Shown here: one piece after another, positions 1 through 8,900 of the stretch | How the letters are laid out: every line of letters begins with the position of its first letter | Position numbering within the stretch: the first letter of the stretch is position 1 | Assembly (NCBI RefSeq): GCF_900188005.1 | Contig: NZ_FZNR01000025.1 | Location: 1-64,000, forward strand | Length of the DNA: 64,000 nt | Direction: 5' to 3' | Source of the DNA: Actinoplanes regularis | GTDB taxonomy: Bacteria > Actinomycetota > Actinomycetes > Mycobacteriales > Micromonosporaceae | Program-made: the position numbers and the translations under genes | Notes under the pieces: generated by a model | The model's database searches: none | Told to the model about the DNA's origin: nothing | What the model saw: only the letters and a program-made list of their open reading frames with translations

Positions 1-47
1 ATGGTACTGCACTCGGGAGGGTGTGGGAGAGTAGGACGCCGCCGGAC
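1..47 (+). rRNA. rrf: 5S ribosomal RNA, 3' end only
   Basis: The first bases match the 3' half of an actinobacterial 5S rRNA (loop E/helix IV region, then GGGAGAGTAGGACGCCGCC and the end of helix I). The 5' part lies before the window, so this is the end of an rRNA operon. A strong terminator follows 12 bases later. The exact 3' end is uncertain by a few bases. Confidence 0.9.
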
Positions 48-58
48 TTAACTTGAAG

Positions 59-96
59 AAACGCCCACCCCTCGCGGGGTGGGCGTTTCTTTTTTA
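59..96 (+). terminator. rRNA operon intrinsic terminator
   Basis: A 13-bp GC-rich stem (AAACGCCCACCCC pairing with GGGGTGGGCGTTT) around a TCGC loop is followed by a run of T residues. It sits directly after the 5S rRNA end, so it terminates the rRNA operon. Confidence 0.92.
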
Positions 97-140
97 TGCC
101 CGAAAACAAGCCGGCACACCGCTGTCCCACCGTGATTACA

Positions 141-163
141 CGCCCTCGACAGCGTTGAGGGCG
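141..163 (-). terminator. Weak hairpin downstream of the minus-strand membrane gene
   Basis: A 7-bp inverted repeat (CGCCCTC and GAGGGCG, 9-nt loop) lies about 50 bases after the stop of the minus-strand gene ending at 214. No T-run follows, so termination here is only a possibility. Confidence 0.3.
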
Positions 164-213
164 GCGTTGGCAGGGTAGGCGGTGCGGTGGTGAATGCCGC
201 GGGCGGGCGTACG

Positions 214-948
214 TTAATCGCGGGTTTGAATTGCTTCTCGCAATTGACGCATCAGTGGGGCGGCTTCTGATTCCGGGCGGTTCGGGAACATGGCCAGTGC
301 CAGGCTTCCGTGGTCGGCCCAGCCGCAGACGGAGAGGTCGCCGCTCTCGGTCTTGGTGGTTCCACACTTCATTGTGCCGCCGAGGGAGCCGGCGTCGACG
401 TCGTGCAGGCCGGTGACCGCGCCCTGCTCATCGGAGATCAGTTCGAACGACGTCTCGAGGTCCTTTTCCGGACTCCAGAGGACCGTGGTGCCGCCGAAGA
501 ACAGGACGTCCTTCTCCCCGCCGCCGTTGTAGACAGCGCCGACAGTCTTGTCCAGGTCGACCTCGGCGGAGAGCGCGGTCTGTAGATAATCCGCGGTCTC
601 GTGGGCGTTCTCGCTGGTGTCGAGCGTGAGGTCGCCGACTCGTGCGGGCGGGTTGAGCACGACGTTCCGCTGCGAGTTGATCTGCCAGGAGAACCAGCCG
701 AGCAGGCCGATGCCGGCCACGCCGACGGCGAGCAGTGAACTCAGCACGATCGTCCGGGTCCGCCGGCGGCCCGGGGTGAGGGATTCGCTTTCGGGTCGCT
801 CGTCCTGGTCGTCGGAGAGGAGGTTGAACGGCGCTTGCTGGATCTCGATCGGTTCCGCTGCCGCCTCGGAGCCGGGCGGGGAGCCGACGCCACTGGGATC
901 GGCGGGAGGGGCGGCCTGTGGGGGCGTCTGCTGGCCGGGGTCCGACAT
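214..948 (-). CDS. Membrane-anchored hypothetical protein with extracytoplasmic C-CxWADHG domain
   Basis: The 244-aa product has a Pro-rich cytoplasmic N-terminus, one membrane segment at about residues 66-88, and an extracytoplasmic domain of about 145 residues starting at a VGDLTL motif. The domain carries a KCG...SVCGWADHGS signature whose two cysteines could form a disulfide. The same domain occurs in the protein at 18048-19247, so the two are paralogs that differ mainly in linker length. I recognise no named function. The gene is divergent from valS with only 74 bases between them. Its ATG lies 6 nt after a TACGCT hexamer on its own strand and no Shine-Dalgarno is visible, which suggests a leaderless mRNA. 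Confidence 0.8.
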   Translation of the reverse strand: MSDPGQQTPPQAAPPADPSGVGSPPGSEAAAEPIEIQQAPFNLLSDDQDERPESESLTPGRRRTRTIVLSSLLAVGVAGIGLLGWFSWQINSQRNVVLNPPARVGDLTLDTSENAHETADYLQTALSAEVDLDKTVGAVYNGGGEKDVLFFGGTTVLWSPEKDLETSFELISDEQGAVTGLHDVDAGSLGGTMKCGTTKTESGDLSVCGWADHGSLALAMFPNRPESEAAPLMRQLREAIQTRD

Positions 949-954
949 CAGCCG

Positions 955-960
955 AGCGTA
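955..960 (-). promoter_or_regulatory. Putative -10 element (TACGCT) of the gene starting at 948
   Basis: Read on the minus strand, TACGCT fits the actinobacterial housekeeping -10 pattern TANNNT. It ends 6 nt before the ATG, so the transcript would start at or beside the start codon. No clear -35 was found. Confidence 0.5.
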
Positions 961-1010
961 CCGTTATCCACAGGTGGCAGTGCGAATTCCAGGTCCGGCA
1001 CGGGAATCCG

Positions 1011-1016
1011 TAGACT
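1011..1016 (+). promoter_or_regulatory. Putative -10 element (TAGACT) of valS
   Basis: TAGACT matches the HrdB/SigA -10 consensus. The hexamer ends 6 nt before the GTG start of valS, which would put the transcription start at about the first base of the coding region. The -35 region is weak. Confidence 0.6.
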
Positions 1017-1022
1017 TACCGG

Positions 1023-3662
1023 GTGACCGATACTACCGATCCCCGTACCCCCGACAGCCGGCCCACCGGCGGCCTCTCCGCTCAGTACCAGCCGGGCGAC
1101 GTAGAGCAGCGGCGGTACGAGCGTTGGGTATCGGAGGGCTACTTCAGCGCCGACCCGAAGAGTGACAAGCCGCCGTTCACCATCGTCATCCCGCCGCCGA
1201 ACGTGACCGGCTCGCTGCACGTGGGGCACGCGCTGGACCACACGATCCAGGACACCCTGGTGCGTCTCAAGCGCATGCAGGGCTTCGAGGTGCTCTGGCT
1301 GCCCGGCATGGACCACGCCGGCATCGCCACGCAGAACGTGGTGGAGCGCAAGCTCGCCGAGCAGCAGCTCTCCCGGCACGACCTGGGCCGGGAGAAGTTC
1401 GTGGAGAAGGTCTGGGAGTGGAAGGCCGAGTCCGGCGGCGCGATCCTCGGCCAGATGAGGCGGCTGGGCGACTCGGTCGACTGGTCCCGCGAGCGGTTCA
1501 CCATGGACGAGGGCCTGTCCCGGGCCGTCCAGACGATCTTCAAGCGGTTGTACGACGACAAGCTGATCTACCGCGCCAACCGGATCATCAACTGGTGTCC
1601 GCGCTGCCTCACCGCGCTCAGCGACATCGAGGTGGAGCACACCAACGACGAGGGTGAGCTGGTCTCGATCCGCTACGGCGAAGGGGCGAACTCGATCGTC
1701 GTCGCCACCACCCGGGCCGAGACGATGCTCGGTGACACCGCGGTGGCCGTGCACCCCGACGACGAGCGGTACAAGCACCTGATCGGCACCGAGGTCGAGC
1801 TGCCGCTCACCGGTCGTCGCATCCCGATCGTCGCCGACGAGCACGTCGACCCGTCCTTCGGCACCGGCGCGGTCAAGGTGACCCCGGCGCACGACCCGAA
1901 CGACTTCGAGATCGGTCAGCGGCACAACCTGCCCAGCCTGACCGTCATGGACGAGCGCGCGGTGATCACCGTGCCCGGTCCGTTCCAGGGTCTGGACCGC
2001 TACGAGGCCCGTCCGGCGGTTGTCGCCGCACTGCGTGAGCAGGGGCGGATCGTCGCGGAGAAGCGGCCGTACGAGCACTCGGTGGGCCACTGCTCCCGGT
2101 GCAAGACCACCGTCGAGCCGCGGCTGTCGCTGCAGTGGTTCGTCAACACCGGCCCGCTGGCCAAGGCGGCCGGCGACGCGGTCCGCGACGGCCGGGTCGC
2201 GATCGAGCCGGCGGAGCTGTCGAAGCGGTACTTCGCCTGGGTCGACAACATGCACGACTGGTGCATCTCCCGGCAGCTCTGGTGGGGCCACCGGATCCCG
2301 GTGTGGTACGGGCCGGACGGCGAGGTCGTCTGCGTCGGGCCCGACGAGGAGCCGCCGACCGGCGAGGGCTGGCGCCAGGACGAGGACGTGCTGGACACCT
2401 GGTTCTCCTCCGGCCTGTGGCCGTTCTCGACGCTGGGCTGGCCGGAGCGGACCGCCGAGCTGGAGAAGTTCTACCCCACCAGCGTGCTGGTCACGGGGTA
2501 CGACATCCTCTTCTTCTGGGTCGCCCGGATGATGATGTTCGGCCTGTACGCGATGGACGGTGTGCAGCCGTTCGCGGTGGTCAACCTGCACGGCATGGTC
2601 CGCGACCAGTTCGGCAAGAAGATGTCGAAGTCGTTCGGCAACGTGGTCGACCCGCTCGACTGGATCGACCGCTACGGCGCCGACGCGACCCGCTTCACCC
2701 TCGCTCGTGGCGCGAACCCCGGCTCTGACGTGCCGGTCAGTGAGGAGTGGTGCCAGGGCTCCCGCAACTTCTGCAACAAGCTCTGGAACGCCACCCGGTT
2801 CGCGATGATGAACGGCGCGACCGTCGAGGGCGACCTGCCGCCGTCGAGCGAGCTGAGCTCGATCGACAAGTGGATCCTGTCCCGCCTGCAGCACACCATC
2901 GCCGAGGTGAACGACCACTTCGACGGGTACGAGTACGCCAAGGTCTGCGACACCCTGTACCACTTCGCCTGGGACGACGTCTGCGACTGGTACGTCGAGC
3001 TCAGCAAGCCGGTGCTGGCGCAGGACACGCCGGAGGCCGCGCGCACCCGCCGGGTTCTGGGGCACGTGCTCGACCAGCTGCTGCGCCTGCTGCACCCGGT
3101 CATTCCGTTCGTCACCGAGGAGCTCTGGATCGCGCTCACCGGCGGCGAGACCGTGATGCGGGCGAGCTGGCCGGTGGCGGTGCAGGCGCTGGTCGACGAC
3201 GCCGCCGAGGAGGAGCTGGCCGCGCTGCAGAAGGTGGTCACCGAGGTCCGGCGGTTCCGTTCCGACCAGGGGCTCAAGCCGAGTCAGCGGGTCTCCGCCG
3301 CGCTGACCGGGCTGGGCAACGTCGGGATCGACACGCACGAGGCGCTGATCCGTTCGCTGGTCCGGCTCGACGCGCCGGCCGCGGACTTCACCGCGACCGC
3401 CACCCTGGCGGTGACCGGTGGGATCACGGTCGACCTGGACACCCGTGGGGCCATCGACGTGGCCGCCGAGCGGGCTCGGCTGGAGAAGGACCGCGCGGCC
3501 GCCGAGAAGGAAGCTGCGCAGTGCCGGGGCAAGCTCGGCAACGAGGCGTTCGTCGGCAAGGCGCCGGAGCAGGTCGTTGCCAAGATCAAGGACCGGCTCG
3601 CGGCCGCGGAGGCTGATCTGGTCCGGATCGCTGCCGCTCTCGAAGCGCTGCCGTCGGCATGA
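1023..3662 (+). CDS. valS: Valine--tRNA ligase
   Basis: This 879-aa class I aminoacyl-tRNA synthetase charges tRNA-Val with valine in the cytoplasm and edits misactivated threonine. The HIGH-type motif is seen as SLHVGHAL with its first His near residue 66. KMSKS is at about residues 533-537. The CP1 editing insertion lies between them, and a C-terminal coiled-coil tRNA-binding arm covers about the last 70 residues (RLEKDRAAAEKEAAQ). The length is normal for bacterial ValRS. The GTG start has no Shine-Dalgarno but lies 6 nt after a TAGACT -10, so the mRNA is probably leaderless. The stop codon overlaps an ATG (ATGA) that opens a small leader ORF before folC. Confidence 0.98.
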   Translation: MTDTTDPRTPDSRPTGGLSAQYQPGDVEQRRYERWVSEGYFSADPKSDKPPFTIVIPPPNVTGSLHVGHALDHTIQDTLVRLKRMQGFEVLWLPGMDHAGIATQNVVERKLAEQQLSRHDLGREKFVEKVWEWKAESGGAILGQMRRLGDSVDWSRERFTMDEGLSRAVQTIFKRLYDDKLIYRANRIINWCPRCLTALSDIEVEHTNDEGELVSIRYGEGANSIVVATTRAETMLGDTAVAVHPDDERYKHLIGTEVELPLTGRRIPIVADEHVDPSFGTGAVKVTPAHDPNDFEIGQRHNLPSLTVMDERAVITVPGPFQGLDRYEARPAVVAALREQGRIVAEKRPYEHSVGHCSRCKTTVEPRLSLQWFVNTGPLAKAAGDAVRDGRVAIEPAELSKRYFAWVDNMHDWCISRQLWWGHRIPVWYGPDGEVVCVGPDEEPPTGEGWRQDEDVLDTWFSSGLWPFSTLGWPERTAELEKFYPTSVLVTGYDILFFWVARMMMFGLYAMDGVQPFAVVNLHGMVRDQFGKKMSKSFGNVVDPLDWIDRYGADATRFTLARGANPGSDVPVSEEWCQGSRNFCNKLWNATRFAMMNGATVEGDLPPSSELSSIDKWILSRLQHTIAEVNDHFDGYEYAKVCDTLYHFAWDDVCDWYVELSKPVLAQDTPEAARTRRVLGHVLDQLLRLLHPVIPFVTEELWIALTGGETVMRASWPVAVQALVDDAAEEELAALQKVVTEVRRFRSDQGLKPSQRVSAALTGLGNVGIDTHEALIRSLVRLDAPAADFTATATLAVTGGITVDLDTRGAIDVAAERARLEKDRAAAEKEAAQCRGKLGNEAFVGKAPEQVVAKIKDRLAAAEADLVRIAAALEALPSA

Positions 3663-3739
3663 ACGAGCTTGCGAGCGAATCGATCAGCTCAGGAAATGGC
3701 TCATGGCGACGCCGGAGCGGAGCGGAGGTGGCGCCATGA
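3659..3739 (+). CDS. Possible translational-coupling leader ORF (MNELASES...) between valS and folC
   Basis: A 26-codon frame starts at an ATG that overlaps the valS stop (ATGA, 3659-3662). It ends at a TGA overlapping the folC ATG (ATGA, 3736-3739). The product begins MNELASESISS and ends with an Arg-rich then acidic tail. The first 21 nt nearly match the start of the gene at 49364. The segment also contains a 10-bp inverted repeat around the folC start. It may be a coupling leader or simply a repeated 5'-end element, and expression of the peptide is unproven. Confidence 0.4.
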   Translation: MNELASESISSGNGSWRRRSGAEVAP

Positions 3740-3741
3740 GC
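3699..3741 (+). promoter_or_regulatory. Hairpin holding the folC start codon in its stem and the RBS in its loop
   Basis: GCTCATGGCG (3699-3708) is perfectly complementary to CGCCATGAGC (3732-3741). The 23-nt loop contains the GGAGG ribosome binding site (3724-3728), while the folC ATG lies in the 3' arm. Such a structure could make folC translation depend on ribosomes arriving from valS or from the leader ORF. That regulatory role is inference. Confidence 0.5.
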
Positions 3742-5061
3742 GAGTACACCGAGGTCGAGGCTGCGCTCAACGAGCGTGGCTTCACCCGCATGGTCTTCGA
3801 CATGCAGAAGATCAGGGGGCTGATGGACGTGCTGGGCAGCCCGCAGCGGGCGTACCCGGCGATTCATCTGACCGGGACCAACGGCAAGACCAGCACCGCG
3901 CGAATGATCGACGGGCTGCTGCGCGCCTGCGGCCTGCACACCGGGCGGTACACGAGCCCGCATCTGGAGACGGTCCGGGAGCGGATCAGCCTGGACGGGG
4001 AGCCGGTCTCGGAGGAGCGGTTCGTCGCGACGTATCAGGAGATCGCGCCGCTGGCCGAGCTGATCGACGCACGCAACAGCGAGCCGCTCACCTACTTCGA
4101 CATGACAACAGCGATGGCGTACGCGACGTTCGCGGACGCGCCGGTGGACATCGCGGTGGTCGAGGTGGGTCTGGGCGGTGAGGAGGACGCCACCAACGTC
4201 ATCGACGCGGGCGTCTGCGTGATGACCCCGATCGGGCTCGACCACACCGAGTGGCTGGGCGACACCATCGAGGACATCGCCTGGGCCAAGGCCGGGATCA
4301 TTCACAAGGGCGCGACCGTGATCACGGCGTTGCAGGACGAAGAGGCCATGCGGCCGATCCTGGAACGCTGCGCGGAGATGGGCGCCATTGTGGCCCGGGA
4401 GGGTAGCGAGTTCGGGGTGGTCCAGCGGACCCAGGCGGTCGGCGGCCAGGTGCTCGTCCTGCAAGGGCTCGGGGGCGTCTACGAGGAGATCTTCCTGCCG
4501 CTGTTCGGCGCGCACCAGGCGCAGAACGCCGCGCTCGCGCTCGCCGCGGTCGAGGCGTTCCTGGGTGCCGGGCCGGGCAAGCAGATCGACATCGATCTCA
4601 TCCGGGAGGGCTTCGCGGGGGCGGACTCGCCGGGCCGGCTGGAGCGGGTGCGTAGCGCGCCGGCCATTTTGCTGGACGGGGCGCACAACCCGCACGGCAT
4701 GGCCGCGACGGTTACCGCGCTGGAGGAGGAGTTCAGCTTCCGGTATCTGGTCGCGGTGCTCGCCGTGCTCGGCGACAAGGACGCGACCGGGCTGCTCGAC
4801 CTGCTGGAACCGGTCGTGGCCCGGATCGTGGTGACGCAGAACAGTTCGCCACGGTCGATGCCGGCGGCTGAGCTGGGGCGGTTGGCGGTCGAGGTGTTCG
4901 GCGAGGACCGGGTGACGGTCGCGGAGAACATGCCGGATGCCATCGAGGAGGCCGTGGTGCTTGCCGAGGAGGACGCGTCCGGTGAGCTGAGCGGCGTCGG
5001 GGTGGTGATCACCGGCTCGGTGGTCACCGTCGCGGACGCGCGGAAACTGCTCAAGCGATGA
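3736..5061 (+). CDS. folC: Bifunctional folylpolyglutamate synthase/dihydrofolate synthase
   Basis: FolC is a cytoplasmic Mur-ligase-family enzyme that joins glutamate to dihydropteroate or folates using ATP. The P-loop TGTNGKT is at about residues 46-52 of the 441-aa product. The Mur central-domain motif EVGLGGEEDATN (binding the Mg/ATP) and the C-terminal domain entry (RLERVR...LLDGAHNP) are clear. I chose the ATG at 3736 because GGAGG lies 7 bases upstream; an in-frame ATG at 3703 would add 11 residues. Pairing with valS is the usual actinobacterial order. The stop overlaps the next gene (ATGA). Confidence 0.96.
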   Translation: MSEYTEVEAALNERGFTRMVFDMQKIRGLMDVLGSPQRAYPAIHLTGTNGKTSTARMIDGLLRACGLHTGRYTSPHLETVRERISLDGEPVSEERFVATYQEIAPLAELIDARNSEPLTYFDMTTAMAYATFADAPVDIAVVEVGLGGEEDATNVIDAGVCVMTPIGLDHTEWLGDTIEDIAWAKAGIIHKGATVITALQDEEAMRPILERCAEMGAIVAREGSEFGVVQRTQAVGGQVLVLQGLGGVYEEIFLPLFGAHQAQNAALALAAVEAFLGAGPGKQIDIDLIREGFAGADSPGRLERVRSAPAILLDGAHNPHGMAATVTALEEEFSFRYLVAVLAVLGDKDATGLLDLLEPVVARIVVTQNSSPRSMPAAELGRLAVEVFGEDRVTVAENMPDAIEEAVVLAEEDASGELSGVGVVITGSVVTVADARKLLKR

Positions 5062-5456
5062 GCGAACCGGAGAAGAACGACGCGATTCCGCCGGAGGGCG
5101 AGATGGGTGCCGCGGCGCGGCCGTCCGGTTTGCGCAACCCCGAGGCCGCGGTACGAGGGTTGGGGGCGGGCACGCTCGTTCTGGAAGCGATCGTGCTGCT
5201 CCTGGCGATTCAGCCGATCCGGATCCTCGGCGGCGACCTGGGCACCTGGGGGATCACGCTGGTGATCGTCCTGGCTGTGATGGCGGCGGTGCTGGCCGGA
5301 TGCATGCGGCGGCGCTGGGCTTGGGGTGCCGGGACGGCGCTTCAGGCGCTCCTGCTGGCGGGCGGGCTGCTGCACTGGTCGCTGGCGGCGCTCGGGGTGA
5401 TCTTCGGGCTAGCGTGGGCCTATGCGATGTACGTCCGCAGGTCGATCCTCGGCTGA
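5058..5456 (+). CDS. DUF4233 family small integral membrane protein
   Basis: The 132-aa product has a charged 35-residue N-terminus followed by about four hydrophobic segments (residues about 35-55, 60-82, 88-103 and 106-125). This pattern and its place directly after folC are typical of the DUF4233 family of actinobacteria. Its biochemical function is unknown. It overlaps folC by four bases (ATGA), so it is translated as part of the valS-folC unit, and a strong terminator follows. Confidence 0.85.
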   Translation: MSEPEKNDAIPPEGEMGAAARPSGLRNPEAAVRGLGAGTLVLEAIVLLLAIQPIRILGGDLGTWGITLVIVLAVMAAVLAGCMRRRWAWGAGTALQALLLAGGLLHWSLAALGVIFGLAWAYAMYVRRSILG

Positions 5457-5510
5457 GAACGCTTGACCTTGGTGTCGGCCGCAGCGCGGTGAACCGGAAT
5501 CGAATGTGTT

Positions 5511-5540
5511 GAGGGGGAGCCACTCCGGTGGCTCCCCCTC
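5511..5540 (+). terminator. Terminator of the valS-folC-DUF4233 unit
   Basis: A perfect 13-bp stem, GAGGGGGAGCCAC and GTGGCTCCCCCTC, encloses the tetraloop TCCG. It lies 54 bases after the DUF4233 stop and has ATTGCGTTT on its 3' side. Confidence 0.85.
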
Positions 5541-5565
5541 ATTGCGTTTCTGGTGGCCAGGCCCG

Positions 5566-5841
5566 CCGGCTCAGGGTCCGTGAGTGGACGAGATGTCAGC
5601 GTTGGGTCTGCCGGCTCAGGGTCCGTGAGTGGACGAGATGTCAGCGTTGGGTCTGCCGGCTCAGGGTCCGTGAGTGGACGAGATGTCAGCGTTGGGTCTG
5701 CCGGCTCAGGGTCCGTGAGTGGACGAGATGTCAGCGTTGGGTCTGCCGGCTCAGGAACCGTGAGTGGATGAGACGTCAGCGTTTGAGTCTGCCGTCTCAG
5801 GATCCGCGAGTAGGCGAGACGTCAGCGTTTGGGGCCTCCGG
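5566..5841. repeat. 45-bp tandem repeat array, four identical and two diverged copies
   Basis: Four exactly identical 45-bp units start at 5566, 5611, 5656 and 5701, each beginning CCGGCTCAGGGTCCGTGAGT. A 46-bp diverged copy starts at 5746 and a further degenerate copy at 5792. The array fills the convergent intergenic gap between the DUF4233 gene and the minus-strand VOC-fusion gene. Because 45 is divisible by three it stays open in one plus-strand frame, but no ribosome binding site or homology supports a protein. No spacers are present, so it is not CRISPR. Confidence 0.9.
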
Positions 5842-5909
5842 CTCGGGGCCGGAGGCGGATGGAAACGTCAGCGGTCGGACCTCGGCTTTGGGGTCCGGGG
5901 TGTCGGTGG

Positions 5910-8900
5910 TCAGGGCTCCGGCTCGAGGTCTGGGCGGATGGCGCGCCACTGGGTGATGGCGATGTTGTGGTTGTCCGGGTCGCGGAAGGTGGCGGACCAG
6001 AGTTCCAGCTTGTCGCCGCGGTTCACCGGGCGTGGGGAGTGGACGAACTTGACGCCTTTCGCCTTCAGTTCGTCGTGGACCGCTTCGATGTCGCCGACCT
6101 CCAGGTTGAGGTAGATCAGGCGGCCGGCCTCGGAGGAGAGGTTCGAGACGGTGCGCAGCACCACCCGGGTGTCGCCGGAGGCCAGCACCGAGCTGCCGTC
6201 ACCGGTGTCGATCTCATAGAAGCCGAGGGTGTCGCGGTAGAAGGCGATCGAGCGTTCCAGGTTGGTGACCAGGATGGTGATGCCTACGCCGTGGATCGCG
6301 CTGGCTGGGCCGGTGCGGGCGCTGGGGTAGGCGGTTATCACGTCGGCGGCATGCTCGTCCGGTTCCTGGCGGCCGGAGAAATCGCCCCAAGGGCTTCCGG
6401 TGGGGTGTTTGCCGGGCGAGTAGGCGGGTGTCTTGTCGGCTGTGGGTCCCGGGTGCGGAATGGCTTCCGTCGTGGCCGTGGGGCCGGGTTCCGGAGTGGG
6501 TTCTCCCGTGGCGGCTGTGGGGCCCGGTTGCGGGGTGGCTTCCACGGTGGCCCTGGGGGCGGGTTGCAGGGTGGGTTCGTGTGCGGCTGTGGGGCCTGGT
6601 TGCGTGGTGGCTTTCGTGGTGGCTGTGGGCCCGGGTTGCGCGGCGGGCTTTTCCGTGACGGCTGTGGGGGCCGGTCGGGGGGTGGCTTTCGTGGTGGCTG
6701 TGGGCCCGGGTTGCGCGGCGGGCTCTTCCGTGACGGCTGTGGGGCCCGGCCGGAGGGTGGCTTTCGTGGTGGTTGTGAGGCCCGGTTCCGGGGTGGGCTC
6801 TGCCGTAGCGGCTACGGAGGTGGATTTCGGGGCGGGTGCGGGGCTGTCCTCCAGCGGGAGATCGATGTCGTCTGGCGGGAGGAACGGGCCAGCTGGACGC
6901 GGGGTGGACGGTGGGGGCGCGGTAGGGAGCGGCCGCTCCGACTCGAGGGCGGTCGCTGGGGTTGTGATGGGGAACGGCCGGTCTGGATCGAGGGCGGTTG
7001 GCCGGTGTGCGGTGGGGAACGGCCGGTCCGGCTCGGGGGCGGTTGGTGGAGGTGCGGTGGGGAACGGCCGGTCCGGTGCGGGGGCGGTTGGTGGGGGTGT
7101 GAGCGGGGTCGGGGAAACCGACGCGGAGGTCGGCTCCGGGGTGAGCTGGACCCGATAGGTGGCCGGGGTGGGTTCCGGACGAGAGGAAGCGACCGTGGCT
7201 GGGGTGGACGGCGTGGCTTCGGAGGAATCCGCCGAGGCGGGACGGTCCGGTGTGTCGGTGGGTGCGCCCGTGGTCGCCGGGGCGGTGGCTTCGGCGTCGC
7301 TGGGCTGGGTGACGAAGCGGGTGCGGCCGGAGTGGGTGGATTTCGGTTCCGGCTGGAGCGTGGTTGGCGCCGGGGCCGGCTCGTCGAGGGAGAGGTCGAT
7401 CAGCGGATCGGGGTCGGTTCTGGGTTCGGTCGGGGGCCGTTGCATGGGCGGGCGGCCAGGGGTGGTCTGCGGCCTCACCGCGGGGGTCGGTGGTGAGACC
7501 GTCACGGTGCCGGCGCTGGACCGTGGTTTGGGGCTGGGACGGGAGCCGGGTGGGCGGGCCGTCGCGGTGCGTGTGGTGGACGTGGCTGCTCCGGTCGCCA
7601 TGCCGGCGGCGAACGCGCCGGCCGTAGGACCGCTCCCGGTCGACTGATATGCGGATGTCGCGGGGTTGGACGACGCAGGGTGGCCGGATGAGGTCGGGCC
7701 GGACGATGCCGCTTGGCCGGACGTTGCTGGGCTCGACGTTGCCGGATAGCTGGACGTCGCCGAGCTGGACGATGCCGGATAGCTGGACGTTGCCGGGCCG
7801 GACGATGTCGGGTGGCTGGACGTTGCTGGGCTCGACGTTGCCGGATAGCTGGACGTTGCCGGGCCGGACGATGTCGGGTGGCTGGACGTTGCTGGGCTCG
7901 ACGTTGCCGGATAGCTGGACGTCGCCGGGCCGGACGTTGCCGGGCTCGACGATGCCGGGTGGCCGGACGGCGTTGGGCTGGAAGTGGTTGGGCGCGGCGG
8001 GGGCGGGAAGTCGAACCCGGCCAGCGTGGCGGAGCTGGAGCGGCCTGGGGCCGGGGGCGCCGGATAGTCGAAGTCGGCCGGCCTGGCGGAGGAACCTGGG
8101 CCCGGCGGCGGTGGGTAGTCGAAGTCGGTCGACCTGGAGGAGCCGGGGCCGGGCGGGGGCGGGAAGTCGAACGAATCCGAGTCGCTGGAGCGGCGTCCGG
8201 CCGTGGCCGGTCCGGGCGGCGGTGGGTAGTCGACGGAGGGCCAGTCCTCCGAGGAGGTTCCCGATCCGGGGCGGTCGGTGCCGGCCGGGTCCTGGAGATC
8301 CTCGCTCGACGAGAAACGGGTGGAAGTGCCAGGTGTGGGTGCGGGCGAATCGGCCTGGGCCGGCTGGGGCGCGGCGCCCGCCTGGCCGGCGGTGTCAGTG
8401 GCACTTCCGGCGGCCGACGCGGCCGGACTCCAGGCGGAGTCGGACGACGAACTCGCGGCGGGGCCGGAGGCGGAACCAGGCGACGAACCGGCGGCGGAAC
8501 CGAGCGGCGAACTCGCGGCGGAACCGGGCGACGAACCGGCGGCGGAACCGGGCGGCGAACTCGCGGCGGAACCGGGCGACGAACCGGCGGCGGAACCGGG
8601 CGGCGAACTCGCGGCGGAGCTGGACGACGAACCTGCGGCGGAGCCGGGGGATGAACTCCCGGCGGAGCCGGTGGTGGAACCGGACGACTGACCCGCGGCG
8701 GAGTCAGACGAGGAACCTGCCGTGGAGGGGCCGGTCGTCGGGGGGTCGAGGTCGATGGGGTCGAAGCCGACCGGATCGGTGGCGGCCGAGTCGAAGCCGG
8801 TCGGGTGCGGGTGGGGTCTGCTGCCGGCGCGGCGTGGCAGCGGGGTGGCCCGCTCCTCGCTGCCGACGAGCTGACCCTCGAGGATCGGCCCGTTCGGAGT

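Noticed and set aside
948..3338. Very long open frame antisense to valS
   Set aside because: Its composition is that of high-GC frame mirroring (Arg/Val/Leu/Asp rich with no motif), and valS on the other strand is certain. The same applies to antisense frames at 14097-17336, 20221-22695, 25829-28561, 32637-35213 and 42763-45000.
5566..5841. CRISPR array
   Set aside because: The units are directly contiguous with no spacers, and no cas genes are in the window.
5528..5956. Open frame through the 45-bp repeats giving a 15-residue protein repeat
   Set aside because: The frame stays open only because the unit length is divisible by three. There is no ribosome binding site, and the start lies inside the terminator hairpin.
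5829..7496. Gly/Arg-rich plus-strand frames opposite the VOC-fusion gene
   Set aside because: They mirror the Pro/Ser/Thr codons of the minus-strand gene and are interrupted and restarted without translation signals.
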